Origin: Euborellia annulipes
Taxonomy: Eukaryota; Arthropoda; Insecta; Dermaptera; Anisolabididae
Direction: 5' to 3'
Assembly: GCA_023213315.1 (NCBI GenBank)
Contig: JAKCPI010009546.1
Location: 1-64,000, forward strand
DNA length: 64,000 nt
Position 1 is the stretch's first letter. Every line of letters begins with the position of its first letter. A program made the translations under genes and the position numbers. Below the pieces are notes generated by a model. It had not been told where the DNA came from and did not search any database. It saw only the letters and a program-made list of their open reading frames with translations. This document shows positions 33,723 through 45,660 of the stretch, piece after piece.

Positions 33723-36700
33723 TGTGAACAAAATATCTCAAGAACGAAAAGAGCTAGGAAGTTGAAATTTTATATTTAAGTTAGGCACCCCCATGGGACG
33801 TGACACGAAGCTTTTGAACAAAATCGACCAAAAAGTACTAGCACTTTACTGATTCACTTTTTCAGTTTTTTTCGATTTTCTCAAAATTTGCTCCAACGAT
33901 TTTTTTTAAAATTCAAAAATCAATTATTTTTTAGATTCTCTATAAAATGTATATTCTCATTTTGTGATTGAAATCTTCTGAAGACCACTTTACTCTTGTA
34001 CTCCATAGAAAAGATAGGAGAAATGGTTGCCATGGTAACAAAATATAAATATTTTGCCATACTTATAAATTTTACATCTTGAATTCAATTGTACCCTACT
34101 GTCGGAAACTAAATACATGTAGACACAAAAAATCTGGTGTGACAAGCACAGTACACAACTTTCGATTACCGAAGGTAAGAGAAAGTTGTGTGCTGTGCGC
34201 CAGTCACACCAGATTTTTAAATAAAATTTCATTTGCATGCCCGTCCGCCCGAACCCGTTTATTTAGACTTGCTACCCTCCCGTATCCGCCCGTAATTTTT
34301 TCATGGCCTCCAAAGCCCGCGGGCCGGGCGGGTAACGGGCCTACGGGCCAACCCGTACCCGTGCAGGGCTCTAGTTCCAGAATTACCCCTCCAAAAAGTA
34401 TTTTAAAATCAAGGAAAAATTTGTTTGTAATTGGTATTTTCAATGTATTTGAAATACGTAATTGGTATCTTGTATCTCGTTACACAAACCCGTGAATAAT
34501 TGGTATCTTGTATTTCGTTACAAAAATCTGAAGTAATTGGTATTTTGTATCTCGTTACTCAAAATCGAGTAACTTGCCCATCCCTGAGTATATTACAAAT
34601 GCAAGCTAAAATAATTTACCCAATGATTGGTTCCAGGACCTCTACATTCTATCAATTCTTTTCCAAGACCATCTAAGAGCACAAGTGTTGAGTGTGTTGC
34701 TCCTCTGAAAAAAAAAAAATTACACTTAAATTAGAATAGTTAATAACTGGAGGTTATAAATTTAATGATATATATTTAATAGATATTTATTTTCCATTGT
34801 TTTTTTCAAATATAGGCCCTACCTAAATAACTGTTAAATATTAATGTTTAAAAATAAATATTAAAGTTTAGAGAAAGTGTTGGAAAAGTTGAAATGTCAT
34901 AAATTTAATGAAAAATTTTGATAAGAAATCAGTCAAATAATCAACAATTTCACCGTCATATCTTGGCTTTTAGTATAAATCACTAATTATTTCACAATAA
35001 AAGGCATATCTAATATTTGTCTAGTTCGAATTCTGGTTTAATTAACAACAAAATTGAACAAGAAGTTTAATAAAAAAAAAAATATATATATATATATTAA
35101 AAAGTGGAAAAATTATCTTTTAAAATTTTTCAACATTTGATAAAAAAAATAAATGAGTTTTCGTTTAATAATGAAGGTAAAAATAAACTATTTTAATTAT
35201 TTCGGGAAAATAACTTTAGTTTTTTGCAAATATTGTATCTTATCTAAAGCTCTGAGATTAAAAAAGTGATAGAGTAGTAATAAAGTTTTTTTTTTTTATA
35301 TTAATAATGGGCTTTAAGTTTTTGTTAAATTCATAATTCATATTATATAACCTAGGCTATATTTATTATTTTATAATATTAGCAGAATTGATGACCGAAA
35401 AATTTAAGGATATTTAATTGGATATTTCTAATAAGAAAAAAAATAATGGCCAACTAATCTAATTAATTAGGCTTCTATTTTCCTTTACCACATTCTTATA
35501 TAATATTATAATATAACTAGCCGCGCCGCCCGGCTTGGCGCCTAGCCGGAGGGCTTCGCCCCCTGGACCCCCCCGCCTGCTGGCTCAGGCCTGCCTGCGG
35601 CGGACCCTCGCCTTTTCTTAATTAGTAAACCCAGGGCGCCGCGGCTGTTCTCTGGGGGCGCCATGAAAATTTTCCTATATAAAATATTACATTAATAATA
35701 TTATTACTTTATAAAATGTTACTCAAGCCAACGTAAATTGAATAAATTTTAACTAGGTAGAACCTTATTTGAAAAGTATGGAATTTTTTCAACCAATGTT
35801 CAAATAGACTGTTAGTAAAAGGATTAGATTTTCGGTTTAACTGGGGTTTTTGTAAAAATTTTTTTGGTGGTGTTTTTTTTTTTTTAAATAAATTTTATAA
35901 TTTTTTTAATATTAGAAAAAATTTTTGGGGGGGCGGGCCCCGGGGGGGGAGGAAAAGAAATAGGGGGGCGTCCCCCCCCCTAAAATGTTTGATCGGCCCC
36001 GCAGTGCGAAAATTTAAGGTTCCGCAAAAGAGCGAATGTTCCGCGGGACGACAAAATTTAAAAAATTTTTCGTAGGCTGAAAAATTTTGGTTAAGCAGAA
36101 ACAAAATTTTTCCCAGGGCAGAAAACTTTGGTTCCGCAAAAAAAAGATTTCGCAGAAAAATTTTTGAGTTCAGCCCCCCCCCCCCCAAAAAAAAAATTTC
36201 TATATACGCCCCTGGGCCCAACAGATTTAAACGTCCTTATTATTAATATAGTCTTACTGTATTTCGTTATTTGGAAAAATACACCAAAATGAGGATCAAT
36301 GCAAAACAAATTAATTTTCAATAAGATTGATTTCAAATTTTACTAATTTTTTAATTTGATAATTTGTTTATTATTATATAATATGTGAGCAAGTATTATA
36401 TACAATTTTATTATTCAAAGGAATTAAAAAAAAAAAAAATTCCGGTACCGGGAATCGAACCCGAGCCTCCTGGGTGAGAGCCAGGTATCCTAGCCACTAG
36501 ACCATACCGGATTATTTTCTCTTAACGCGCAAGAAACAGATATAAGAAAATAATATGTGAAAGTTCTTAATTGTTTCTCATATCAATAATTAAAGTTGAT
36601 AAACAAATTTTTAAATAAATTTTCACAAAATGAGAACAAGAGTTCAAACTTACAAAGATCAATTAATTTGTATATGTGAAAAGAAATGGGGTTAGCCAAC

Positions 36701-37487
36701 TTGTTATTTATAGAATTTTTTAATTAAATATTTATTAACTTATAAATAATAAACATAATAAATATTTTTGAAATGATCTCCGTATTGACATAAAACATAC
36801 TAATGAGGTTTTAATTAGTTAAAAAAATAATAATCAAAAATAAGAATTTATATATATTTTTATAATAGGTACCGGTATGATTTCTTTGTGGAGACGATGA
36901 AAATGAAATTTTATAGTTATTTATTGGTATATTTGAAAATATTTTTACCAAGTTTTACATTTTTTTTGACATTTTCTTAGCTTTTATTGAGGGGTGGGGA
37001 TATCCCCCTGTCCTTCCCGAATTGGATATTAATTTTAAAATTTATCTATATTGAAAAATATTTTAGTTTTAATCAATACTTTATTTCACTCAGTAATTAT
37101 TCAAATATATTAATTTCCCCTAAGGTATTTAATTAAGTATGCAGTCAAGCCGGTATTGGATAAGTGATCTTTTAAAAAATATTCATGATCAATGATATTT
37201 TATACGGAATTTAATTTTGTGAAAGAATGCATAAAAAAAATAATTCAACCTTGAAAATTGCGGAACTATATTTGAGCACGTGGCGATTTGGTATATAAAA
37301 ACATAATTAGAAAAAAAAAATTGACATATATCAACAAAATTAGAAATTAAATGATGTGAGGAGGAGAAATAAAAAAAATAATGAGGAAATGATAATAATA
37401 TTTCAATAATTAATTATATTGATTAGATTGGAGATAATAAGATCAACAAACATACCCTTGAATACCGCCGAGAATGATGTCACTCAT
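30585..37487 (-). CDS. NAGK: N-acetyl-D-glucosamine kinase
   Basis: Phosphorylates GlcNAc to GlcNAc-6-phosphate in amino-sugar salvage. It belongs to the sugar kinase/Hsp70/actin fold. Minus-strand exons: 37456-37487, 34620-34704, 32581-32679, 32022-32163, 31840-31950, 31646-31769, 30585-31017, giving 341 residues (human 344). Visible signatures: phosphate loop GGIQGGATHST near the N-terminus, GTNHW with the substrate-binding Asn, SDTIGS with the likely catalytic Asp, [13 protein letters not shown] (adenosine motif), [37 protein letters not shown] and the closing [11 protein letters not shown]. Human SGTGS is AGTGS here. The 70-bp intron 31770-31839 has no reading-frame continuity, which confirms splicing. 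Intron 1 hosts a tRNA gene and intron 2 a stack of nested transposons. Identity is very secure. Confidence 0.95.
31172..31583. mobile_element. pogo/Tc1-like MITE in NAGK intron 6
   Basis: CAGTAGAATCCCGATAATTC at the left and GAATTATCGGGATTCCACTG at the right are inverted and flanked by TA on both sides. Such ends are typical of pogo/Tigger-like elements. The 412-bp interior has no intact transposase. Confidence 0.85.
33356..34373. mobile_element. Second hAT-like element nested in the first
   Basis: The ends TCGAGCCCTGCACGGG and CCCGTGCAGGGCTCTA are inverted, with exact 8-bp duplications GTTCCAGA at 33348-33355 and 34374-34381. GC-rich subterminal CCCGCCCG motifs are mirrored. It is itself split by a family A element. 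Confidence 0.88.
33542..34218 (-). mobile_element. Family A element, innermost layer of the nest
   Basis: Starts with P2 (TACTTTCTCTTACC...GAGAGAAAGTA) and ends with P1 (TCTGGTGTGAC...GTCACACCAGA), that is, reversed relative to 5802-6485. It contains a GT microsatellite (33685-33722). It is close to full length, so it is useful for defining the family. Confidence 0.85.
34740..35510. other. NAGK intron 1, AT-rich, nothing recognised
   Basis: Low-complexity AT-rich sequence with a short TA run near 35085. No element ends or exon-like frames are seen. Confidence 0.4.
35515..35660. repeat. GC-rich repeat G
   Basis: CTAGCCGCGCCGCCCGGC, GGACCCTCGCCTTTTCTTAA and CGCCGCGGCTGTTC form a GC island in AT-rich DNA. 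It shares blocks with 7447-7515. Confidence 0.5.
35750..35812. repeat. Second copy of repeat F
   Basis: About 60 bases match 12328-12390 (ATGGAATTTTTTCAACCAAT) with a few substitutions. Confidence 0.6.
35880..36222. repeat. G/C-tract repeat ending in ATACGCCCCTGG
   Basis: Long G and C runs (35926-35950, 35970-35980, 36174-36186) surround several TTCCGCA/TGCGGAA-like motifs. Minus-strand frames rich in Gly and Phe here are artefacts of this repeat. Confidence 0.45.
36441..36511 (-). tRNA. tRNA-Glu (CTC)
   Basis: The minus strand folds as a cloverleaf: acceptor stem TCCGGTA/TACCGGA, D arm with GTCTAGTGGCTAGGAT (A box), anticodon loop CTCTCAC giving CTC, and T arm GGGTTCGATTCCC (B box). The seven acceptor pairs are complete. 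It lies within NAGK intron 1 and in the same orientation, as an independent RNA polymerase III unit. Confidence 0.92.
36520..37455. other. Rest of NAGK intron 1, AT-rich
   Basis: No repeats with defined ends and no coding signal could be recognised. Confidence 0.4.
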
Positions 37488-37980
37488 TGGGTCCGAAAGG
37501 GTTTGAATAAATAAATAAAAACTTGAATGATAAGAGAAAGAAGAAGAGAGATTGCGTTGTGCTAGGTTTGCCTTATCAGCTATGAATGCCTGATGGGCGA
37601 TGTGTGTCAGGCTTTTAGTGCCTAAAGAGTTAATCTCGATGTCAGAAGTAACAGCTGTTTATGTTTGTGTTTGAGTGTCAGACTCCCCTCCTTCTCCTAC
37701 TCGAGAGAAAGAAGACAACTTTGCAAATTCTCTACCTGGAAAAAAGTTATTCTTTTTTATTATATATTAATTTAATTGTATTCCAATATCAATAATTGAA
37801 AACAAAATTACAAAGTTATTTTGATTAAAATGTTTGAATTTAAATTAAAGCGTAAAATAGATCTAACTTTTTAAATATTTTAAATGTCATGTTCGGGTAT
37901 TTTTTTTTAATTTTTATTTAAAGTGAAACTTTATTTTGATCGACACAAATTTTTTCGTTTCTCTATCAGCATGTCGCGTT

Positions 37981-38040
37981 ACAAGCCGTGACGTCAAAGG
38001 CCGTGACGCTACAAGTTATGACGTCACAAGCCATGACGAC
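37981..38040. promoter_or_regulatory. Imperfect 15-bp tandem array with two TGACGTCA sites
   Basis: Four units follow the pattern ACAAGCCGTGACGTC, and two contain the full CRE palindrome TGACGTCA (37989-37996, 38019-38026), 30 bases apart. It lies between the divergent NAGK and hexosaminidase D genes, about 0.5 kb from the NAGK start codon. A role as CREB/ATF enhancer is inference. Confidence 0.45.
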
Positions 38041-38485
38041 AAAAATAGGAAAGTTGAAATTTAATATATATGACGAATTATAAAAAAATAAATATGAGAT
38101 TTAATTATTCAATTTTTAAATTGATAATATATAATTTTTAAAATAATTTAAAATGATTCAAATACTAAATAAATATTGTTCTCAGTTTTTAATTTAACAT
38201 ACGCCAATTGATTTCCCATTTCATTCCCATTTTCCAATTATTAAATTAAGATTAAAAACGCGATTTTAATACCCTTAATTGAATAATTTTCTGAAAATTT
38301 TCAGTTAAACGTCTACGATCCGAAAAAAGTTTCACTTGCATCGTGCTTTCATAAAACCATACAATGTTTTTTAAGGTCTTTTTAGTCCCCGTCCCCTAAT
38401 TATTTAAATTAATGCATTTTTTTTTTTTTTTTTTTTTGATAGCCAATTCAATTTAAATAAATTTTTGTCTAATGGGACAGGATTA

Positions 38486-38523
38486 GTGAACAAACGGGAT
38501 CCGAACCCGCGACTCTTGGTACC
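38486..38523 (-). mobile_element. S1 SINE head scrap
   Basis: On the minus strand GAGTCGCGGGTTCGGATCCC matches the B-box part of SINE S1. No tail is present. Confidence 0.4.
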
Positions 38524-39176
38524 GTTTCAGGTATATATTGAACGGGCACAAATGAAATAAGAGTGACCGGCCCGTAGCAATAAAGTATATTGTAGTAGAG
38601 GGGGTCTGGGGGGGGGAAAATTTTTTTTTGTGATATTTCTTCTAACTCGATTGGTATTTCATTTTATCAAATTGAGTGCAAAAATGTATTGAAAAAGTTA
38701 TATAAAATTCCTGAAGTACATTAATTCCAAAATTGAAACAACAATGGAATTTAATCAAATGCAACCAACCCAACAATAATTAAATTAATTCGAAATTTAG
38801 GCCTAAATTTTTATAAATTCTTAAAAAACGAAATTATAAAATTAAAACTTGAATTTATTATTAATTTTCTTTATATACAAAACATGTTTTATTTTTATTA
38901 TTCTAAAAAAAAATAGTCAAATTTTTTTTTTTTCGAAGAGTGCCAGAAGGTGAAAAGGTTATCCAAAATATGATAGGCTATCAGCATCTTTCTCATTAAT
39001 CTTTATGTCTAATATTATTTATTTATATATAAGAAAATACACGAAATATGTCATTTAATACATTTGAGAAATAAAAAAAACATTTTTTATATTTGTGATA
39101 TTTATAATATTAGCGCCAAGTAAATTAATCTAAAATGTGATCTTTTGACGTTTGTATTGTTAATAGCTCTAAAGAA

Positions 39177-42100
39177 ATGTATTTTAAAATGTTTAAACTG
39201 AGGGGAAGGGCGCAAATCACAATATTTGGAATGCTTACATTAACAATTATAATTATCCTTTATAAAATCTCCTCAAGCGATCCCCTCACTCTAAATGAAT
39301 TCATCTCTACAAATGAAATATCAGCAAAAAGAAGAAGCCCATTAGATATCAATGAATTATCCTCGTTGACTCAAAGTTTGGAGCATTTGACAAAACAACA
39401 TGAATATGAGATTAAAATTATGGCTGATATCAATTCTAAAAGACAAAATGAAAATAGTTACAAAGAATGGGCATCCGTAAAAAGTTTTCAAGGAGAAAAA
39501 GTTGTTCATTTGGACTTAAAAGGAGCCCCACCGAAGATCTCTTATTATGACGAATTTTTCGGCTTTATTCGAAGTATGGGAGCTACAGGAATTTTAATAG
39601 AATATGAGGATATGTTCCCTTATCGAGGACCCATTTTGGGAGATGTTCCTGCTTTTAATGCTTATACCTTAGAAGAAATTCAAATAATAAGTGAGAATGC
39701 GAAGAAACATAATCTAAAAATCATTCCACTTATACAAACTTTTGGGCATATGGAATTTATTCTAAAACTCAAGAAATTTATTGATGTCCGAGAAGTCGAA
39801 CGGTATCCTCAGGTAAAAGGCATTTAAATACTTAAAAAAAGGAAAGGAAAAAACACCTTGGTCATATCCGTTTGGAAAATGTACATGATTACTCAATACT
39901 GAAATCCACTTGTTTAAATTTAGTCTAATTTCCGAAAAACAAGTGAAACTTTGCGTTCCAATCATTCATTATTCATCTCCAGATAGTCTTTTTATCTTAA
40001 AAGAATACTATTTTAGTTGATTAGACAATAAAAAGCATTTACTTCCTTTCAAAGAGATAAGTAAGCAACTGTTTTTTTTGTAATTTCTTCCCCAAACGAT
40101 TAAACGCACTGAAAAAAAAATCTATAAACTGTTTAATAAGGCCTACTTAAGTAATCTTCTCATCATAAGAAAGCTGTATATAAACAAAAAAAATACAAAT
40201 GATTTTAACAAAAGGGAGCCCTGCTTTTTCTCTTAGAAAATAATTTAAATACTTACTTAATTTTATTTATTTTCCAGGTCATTTGCCCTCTTCGGAACAA
40301 AACATTTTCAATTTTGACCACTATGATAGATCAAATAGTGGAAGCCCATCCAGATATAAATTTCCTTCATATAGGCTGCGATGAAGTCTATTATATTGGA
40401 AAATGCAATCAATGTGGACAGGCAATGGAAAAACATCTATGGAATGAGAATGATCTTTTTATAAATCATGTCAAAAGAGTTGCCACGTAAATATACAATG
40501 ATATGTTAATTTACTAATAATACCGGTATATTAATTTATTTTGTCATTTTAGATATATAAGAAAAAATTATCCTCACATTCAACCGATGACTTGGGACGA
40601 TGAATTTAGAAAACTATCAGTAGAAGAATTACGAGCTTCTGGTTTGCCGAAATTAGTTGTACCTGTTGTGTGGAAATATACTCAGCAAGTTTTTAGCGAA
40701 TTAACAAGCCAACTCTGGGATAAATATGCATCTGTTTTTGACAAATTATGGATTGCAAGTGCATTTAAAGGAGCTACAGGACCCGATCAAATTTTAACAG
40801 ATATAAGTTCGTAATGAGAAATATAAACATTTAAAAAGCAGAAAAAATAAATATATATATTATATCTTTCTAGTTGTTCACCTTGATAATCATCGCTCAT
40901 GGATGGAAATTGTGAATCAATACCAAGATCGAATTAAATTTGAAGGAATTGCTATTACTGGCTGGCAACGATATGATCATTTCTCTGTATTATGTGAACT
41001 TCTTCCTGTTGGGCTTCCGTCGTTGGCATTCAGTTTACATTATCTTCAATCAGGTATCTAAAATGTTAATTATATTCAATTAAAAAAAATAATTTTAAAA
41101 TATTTTAAAAGTAAAGAAATGGAACACCATCACATAATCTTCGTTCCTCGGCATCTCAAATTCTGTTCAAATTTTTCTCCTCAATTTCACATTTCTTTGT
41201 GTTCCTAAATGTTTTTCATTGAATTTGAACTTTGATTTCAGTTTTCGTGAAGGTTCTTTCTTGAAAATTTTAAAAAAATTCGTCTCTAATTAAAGCCACG
41301 CATTATATCTATCCAAGTCCTCTTTCTTGTTTCTTCGCATCCTACAGGACTTAAATTAATATCTTGACAGATATAAGTTCTTATATTAATAATTTTTATC
41401 TAATTATAATATAGATCAAAATGGTACCTAATATTAATTTAAATATACTGTTTTAAGTAACTTTTATCGTCTGAACAATAGGAAATTGATTCTGAGTGAT
41501 ATTGTATAAAAAATTTTTTTTAAGGGGTCGAAGAAGGAAAAATTTGGGAATTCCTCTTTTCATGGTTCATGAATTGTATGATATTTATAGGAAGAAAATT
41601 ATCCGAGCCAAGGCCTTATCCAGAAAATTTATTCGAATGGAGAGATCGGTTGGACGATCATGGCGATTACGCTCCTTCTCTCCCAAAGTTTTAAACAATA
41701 TAAAATATTGAGGCAGTGCGGTTGCAGGCAGCTTAAGATGAAATTTCTAATAGCATTTGAAATTTCATCTATATTACTCTCTATATATTTTATTTTTAGT
41801 GAGGGTTTGAACCTTCATATCCTACTTCGGCTGGTCAGAGGATAGAAAAATTTTTGTTCCCTTTACTTGTTCTGAAGATTGGACGCTTAATCAAAGAAAC
41901 TATACTGTTTTTTATTTTTATCTTGAACATTCAACGGCTTTCTCCAAATAAATTCACCTTCATTAATATTATATTTTAATTTCATACATATTAAGAGGAA
42001 CGGACGACAGGAAGAGCCAAAAATAAAGCCTCCAGATCCTTATTGAATATTGAGACGTTTCGTGTCAAATTTATTGTCCCACCATTAGTCGTTGACTCAT

Positions 42101-43952
42101 TATAGAGTCCAGAGTGGGTTATTGTAAATTTTTAAACTCTAAACAGACTTAAATATGGTATATTAATAATTCAGCGCACTTCATAATGAATCAAGGATGA
42201 TGATCGAACAATTAATATGATCAAGAACGTGTCAATATTCATTTTTCAAGGCTTTATTTTTAGCTTCCCCTGGTCTTCTTTCCCTCTTAATAGAGGTACA
42301 GCCACTTTATCTAATATACGGTATGTTATATTAAACAGAAACAAAAAGTGGTCCTTGGCGTGTAAAAGATCGACTCCAATGTGAAGGAATGATGTCGATG
42401 ATGATATCAAGCTCTGAGCGCTCCAAATGCCATTTCCCAGGCTCCAAAGTCCTTGACGCAGTTGAACGAGTCTACGCTTTGCGTCTTATGGTAACTCATT
42501 TGCAACAAGATAGCAATTTTATAGGCTGGTTTCATCAATATAATCGACGTTATCGGTTCGCTAGTCCCTCTCATGTAAGTGCTTTATCTATTTATTAATC
42601 CTTAGCTTATTCAAATAACAATATATATAGATCTCTTAATCCTCCTTCAAGTCAATAGTATAAAAAATGTTGTTATAAAATCACACAAAAAATTGCACGG
42701 ATTCGGAGAGATGGTTCTGTACAGTCGACGCCACAAATGACTGGTGTGCATGAGCTTAGTCAACAAAATCATTATTTTAAAATAAATAAATCATCATTTT
42801 TTAACGGGGCTTCAGGAGGGCACATTGAATCTTTAGTCCGAAACTACTGAGGCATTTAAAAATATTTTTATGAGGTTTTTTTTTTAAATGAATTAAATTA
42901 GTGAGCAATTTACATAATAGAATGCCTTTTTAAAAAAATACTTTTTTTTATATTTATAGAAACTTTCTATTATGAAAATTCTATTTTTTTTTTTTAATCT
43001 AAAAATCATTAATATCCAACCGATAATAATTAAATGAATTGGTGACGAAGTCAAAAATAAATTTCGTATTTATTTAAAAATTAACAGCCTAATAGTTCTG
43101 CACTCATGCCAAAGATGTCAGGCTAGTCTAACAACCGGCATTATCAGATCACTTATAAGCCTATATTTATATATTTTTATTCTTCTTTAAATGATATATA
43201 ATATAAAATAATATTTATAAACTATTCATTATTAAAAGACCAACGGAAATCAAATACATGAGATTAAATATAGCCCTACCATCCTGCCATCTGTTGGCAA
43301 ATTTTCGTAATAGTTGGGCTTTTTGGCTAACTTTTTAAGACCCCTAACGCCATCTTATCGGCATAAACATGCGAACAGCTTGCCTCCCTAGCCACTTGAT
43401 TTAATTGGAGGGACAAAGCTACTTTTAAGAAAACACGTTCATCGGCTAAGCAATTTGGTTGTCTAAGCTCAAGGCTTCACTCTTAAGCACATAGTCACTT
43501 GAGACCCCGACTGCACAATTTAACGTGTAATACCTCATTTAAAACCTTTTATCAAAATATATAAAATAAGATATTCTTATTTCTTTAAAAAAAAAACATA
43601 TTGGCGATTGTCTGGATCGGAGTGGATCTGATTGGACTTTAAATTGTACACAATAAATGACTCATCTTTTTTATTATAATTGTTTCAGGTGGAATTCGCA
43701 GCTAATCAGTTAGATCGATGCTTGGCTGAAATAAATTATATTGAACAGGATATGCGAAACGCTATGTCTGAAATCTACGATCAATCTACAATAACCGAAT
43801 GGATGGCTACCCATATTCAACCTTTAGCTGAACAATTAAAAAAATGGGTCCGAGACCGAGAAGCTCTTCTCTCCTATAATAATTGGCCTCGAAGGCCTTT
43901 GAATCCTAATTTCTCTACACTTCCTGACAATAGACAAGAGTCTGAAATATGA
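39177..43952 (+). CDS. HEXD: Hexosaminidase D-like GH20 glycosidase, type II membrane protein
   Basis: Predicted beta-N-acetylhexosaminidase. Six plus-strand exons: 39177-39812, 40278-40486, 40553-40806, 40874-41053, 42339-42574, 43689-43952, giving 592 residues. A hydrophobic stretch at about residues 14-30 (TIFGMLTLTIIIILY) preceded by basic residues predicts a type II anchor followed by a Ser/Glu-rich stem to about 100. The catalytic barrel begins at VVHLDLKGAPPKISYYDEFF and includes LIEYEDMFPYRGP, PLIQTFGHMEF, HIGCDEVYYIG (the Asp-Glu catalytic pair), MTWDDEF, WIASAFKGATGP and ITGWQRYDHFSVLCELLP. All match hexosaminidase D. The start could also be the Met four codons later. The exon 3 donor (GTTCGT) is weak but is the only junction that keeps frame. 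Human HEXD lacks this anchor in its common isoform, so localisation may differ. Confidence 0.92.
41991..42290. mobile_element. MITE/foldback in hexosaminidase D intron 4
   Basis: TTAAGAGGAACGGACGACAG..AATAAAGCCT at the left is mirrored by AGGCTTTATTTTTAGC...CCCTCTTAA at the right, about 41 bp each. ACAGCCACTT follows at 42298-42307, as after other foldbacks in the window. Confidence 0.75.
43071..43373. repeat. Repeat C, copy 1 (hexosaminidase D intron 5)
   Basis: Shares blocks with 58555-58850 in the same order: CAGGCTAGTCTAACA, TTGGCAAATTTTCGTA and AACGCCATCTTATCGGCA. No inverted ends were identified. Confidence 0.7.
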
Positions 43953-43985
43953 TATATTTAAGAAATGAGAATTATTTATCATAGG

Positions 43986-43991
43986 AATAAA
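43986..43991 (+). terminator. Polyadenylation signal of hexosaminidase D
   Basis: AATAAA 34 bases past the stop codon. Confidence 0.55.
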
Positions 43992-45660
43992 ACCTTATTT
44001 ATTGTTGAAATATTCAAGATCTGAATTATTTATATTTGAACCAAAGAATTTTTCTATTCTATATTTTAATTTATTTTTAAACATTAATAATTAGCAATAC
44101 GTATTAAATCTATTTATAAATCCAGGGCAATCAATATATTTAAAAAAAAAAACGAAATATTTTACATACGTGAAATTATTAAACAAGTAACTAAACAGTA
44201 TTTTTAAGCTCAATATTATAATGATAATTCAGATTATGTAAATAAACTAATCGTTGTTTAATATTCAATTATGTACTAATATATTGAATTAGAAATTATC
44301 GATAATTTAAAAATTAATAGCAAAATTAAGTAATTAAACTGTTATTTTATTCTTTGAAATAAAATAAGTTAGGAAATTTTGATCTTGAAATAAATATATA
44401 TATATATATATATATTAAAATAAAAATTGCTTTTTAGTACTATATTGAATGTTAAAAAAAAATTGTGATATTCTAGAAAAATAAATAAAAATCGATGTAA
44501 AAAATAATTAAGAATATTTCAAAAAAAGATTTGTCAAGTATTTATAATTATTTTTAAACTCTATTAAATTTTAAATTATCAACAAAGAGACTCATAGCAA
44601 TAAATTATATATATAATTCGTCTTCTTAACATTTAATGGCAAAAAAAGACTAGTAAACATATTTGCAGCTATAAATTGTGGATTTTAATAAATTAGTTTA
44701 AAAAATAATCACAGTGAAAACAACAAATTTATTATTACTTAATAAATCCGGGATATATTTACATATTTAAATTATTTGTAATATGTGCATTGTTTGTAAA
44801 ATTGTACCTGAAAGTATTATTAAATAATTATTATTTCTTCTAAGTTCTAATTTTTTAAGTGCACTTTGGACTAGATGTGGGTGATTATGAAACAAAATAA
44901 TTTCCAAATGGTCAAGAAACATTCGGGTATATGATTCATAACAACTCATGCGAAAATTATTGCATCTTCATTTGATTAAGTGGATTATTTTTTTTTTTTT
45001 TTTTTTTTTTTTGAGAATAAAGCCAACTATCGACCAAGTCTGTGGCTGTGTAGATGAATCGATACGAGTATCATTTCAATTTTAAGAGAAACTCGGCTAT
45101 TATGTCGACATTTTTTTTCTATGATAGGGAACTTTTTCCGAGTTTTTTTCTCTCTCGATTCCTTTAATTAGCCTAAAATAGAGGTGGCAAAGCCAGTTTG
45201 GACTAAATATCTCTAAAAATAACGAAAATATTTAAAAGGATGAAGGCGACTTTAATCTATAAAAAAGATGTTTTAACTAACTTATTCGTGTTTTTTTTTT
45301 TTTGATCAATTGTATTTATTATCTAAATCCCGAGTTTTCCGGGTTCGGTTGGTTTTGTTTTAGAAAAATAAAACAACAAAGGAATTTTTTCGGCTTCTGT
45401 CGAAAACCGTTCAGTTCAAAGCGATGAAAAATACTTAAAAAAATAACCGTTCTAACCGAGATTTTGAGCTCCTCATCTTCAATCAAATTGTGATTTAGAA
45501 CTTAGAAGGAATAATACGAAGGGCGACACTAGGGAACTTTCTCGGTTGACATAAAGAGGCTGCACATTCAAAATCTTTTATTAATCTTAACTATATTTAC
45601 TCTGTATATGATTTCTAAAATTGAAAATATAATCGAGAAAGGAAAAAATACGAAATGGTA
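43992..45660. other. Intergenic, no gene
   Basis: Very AT-rich, with a TA microsatellite (44396-44415) and poly-T runs (44989-45012, 45292-45303). No supported coding sequence. Confidence 0.45.

Larger units (their letters stand above)
32740..34586. mobile_element. Outer hAT-like element with AGTATATT duplications
   Basis: The ends CAGGGATGGGC and GCCCATCCCTG are inverted and flanked by identical AGTATATT (32732-32739, 34587-34594). Subterminal regions repeat GGTATTTTGTA/TCTTGTATTTCGTTAC motifs. Its interior is broken by a second element at 33356. Confidence 0.9.

Noticed and set aside
34079..34495. 138-codon plus frame with Pro/Gly/Arg-rich stretch
   Set aside because: It runs across family A and the GC-rich end of the nested hAT-like element; composition reflects the repeat ends.
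35895..36336. Gly/Phe-rich minus frames
   Set aside because: Generated by long G/C tracts and TTCCGCA repeats; no conserved domain.
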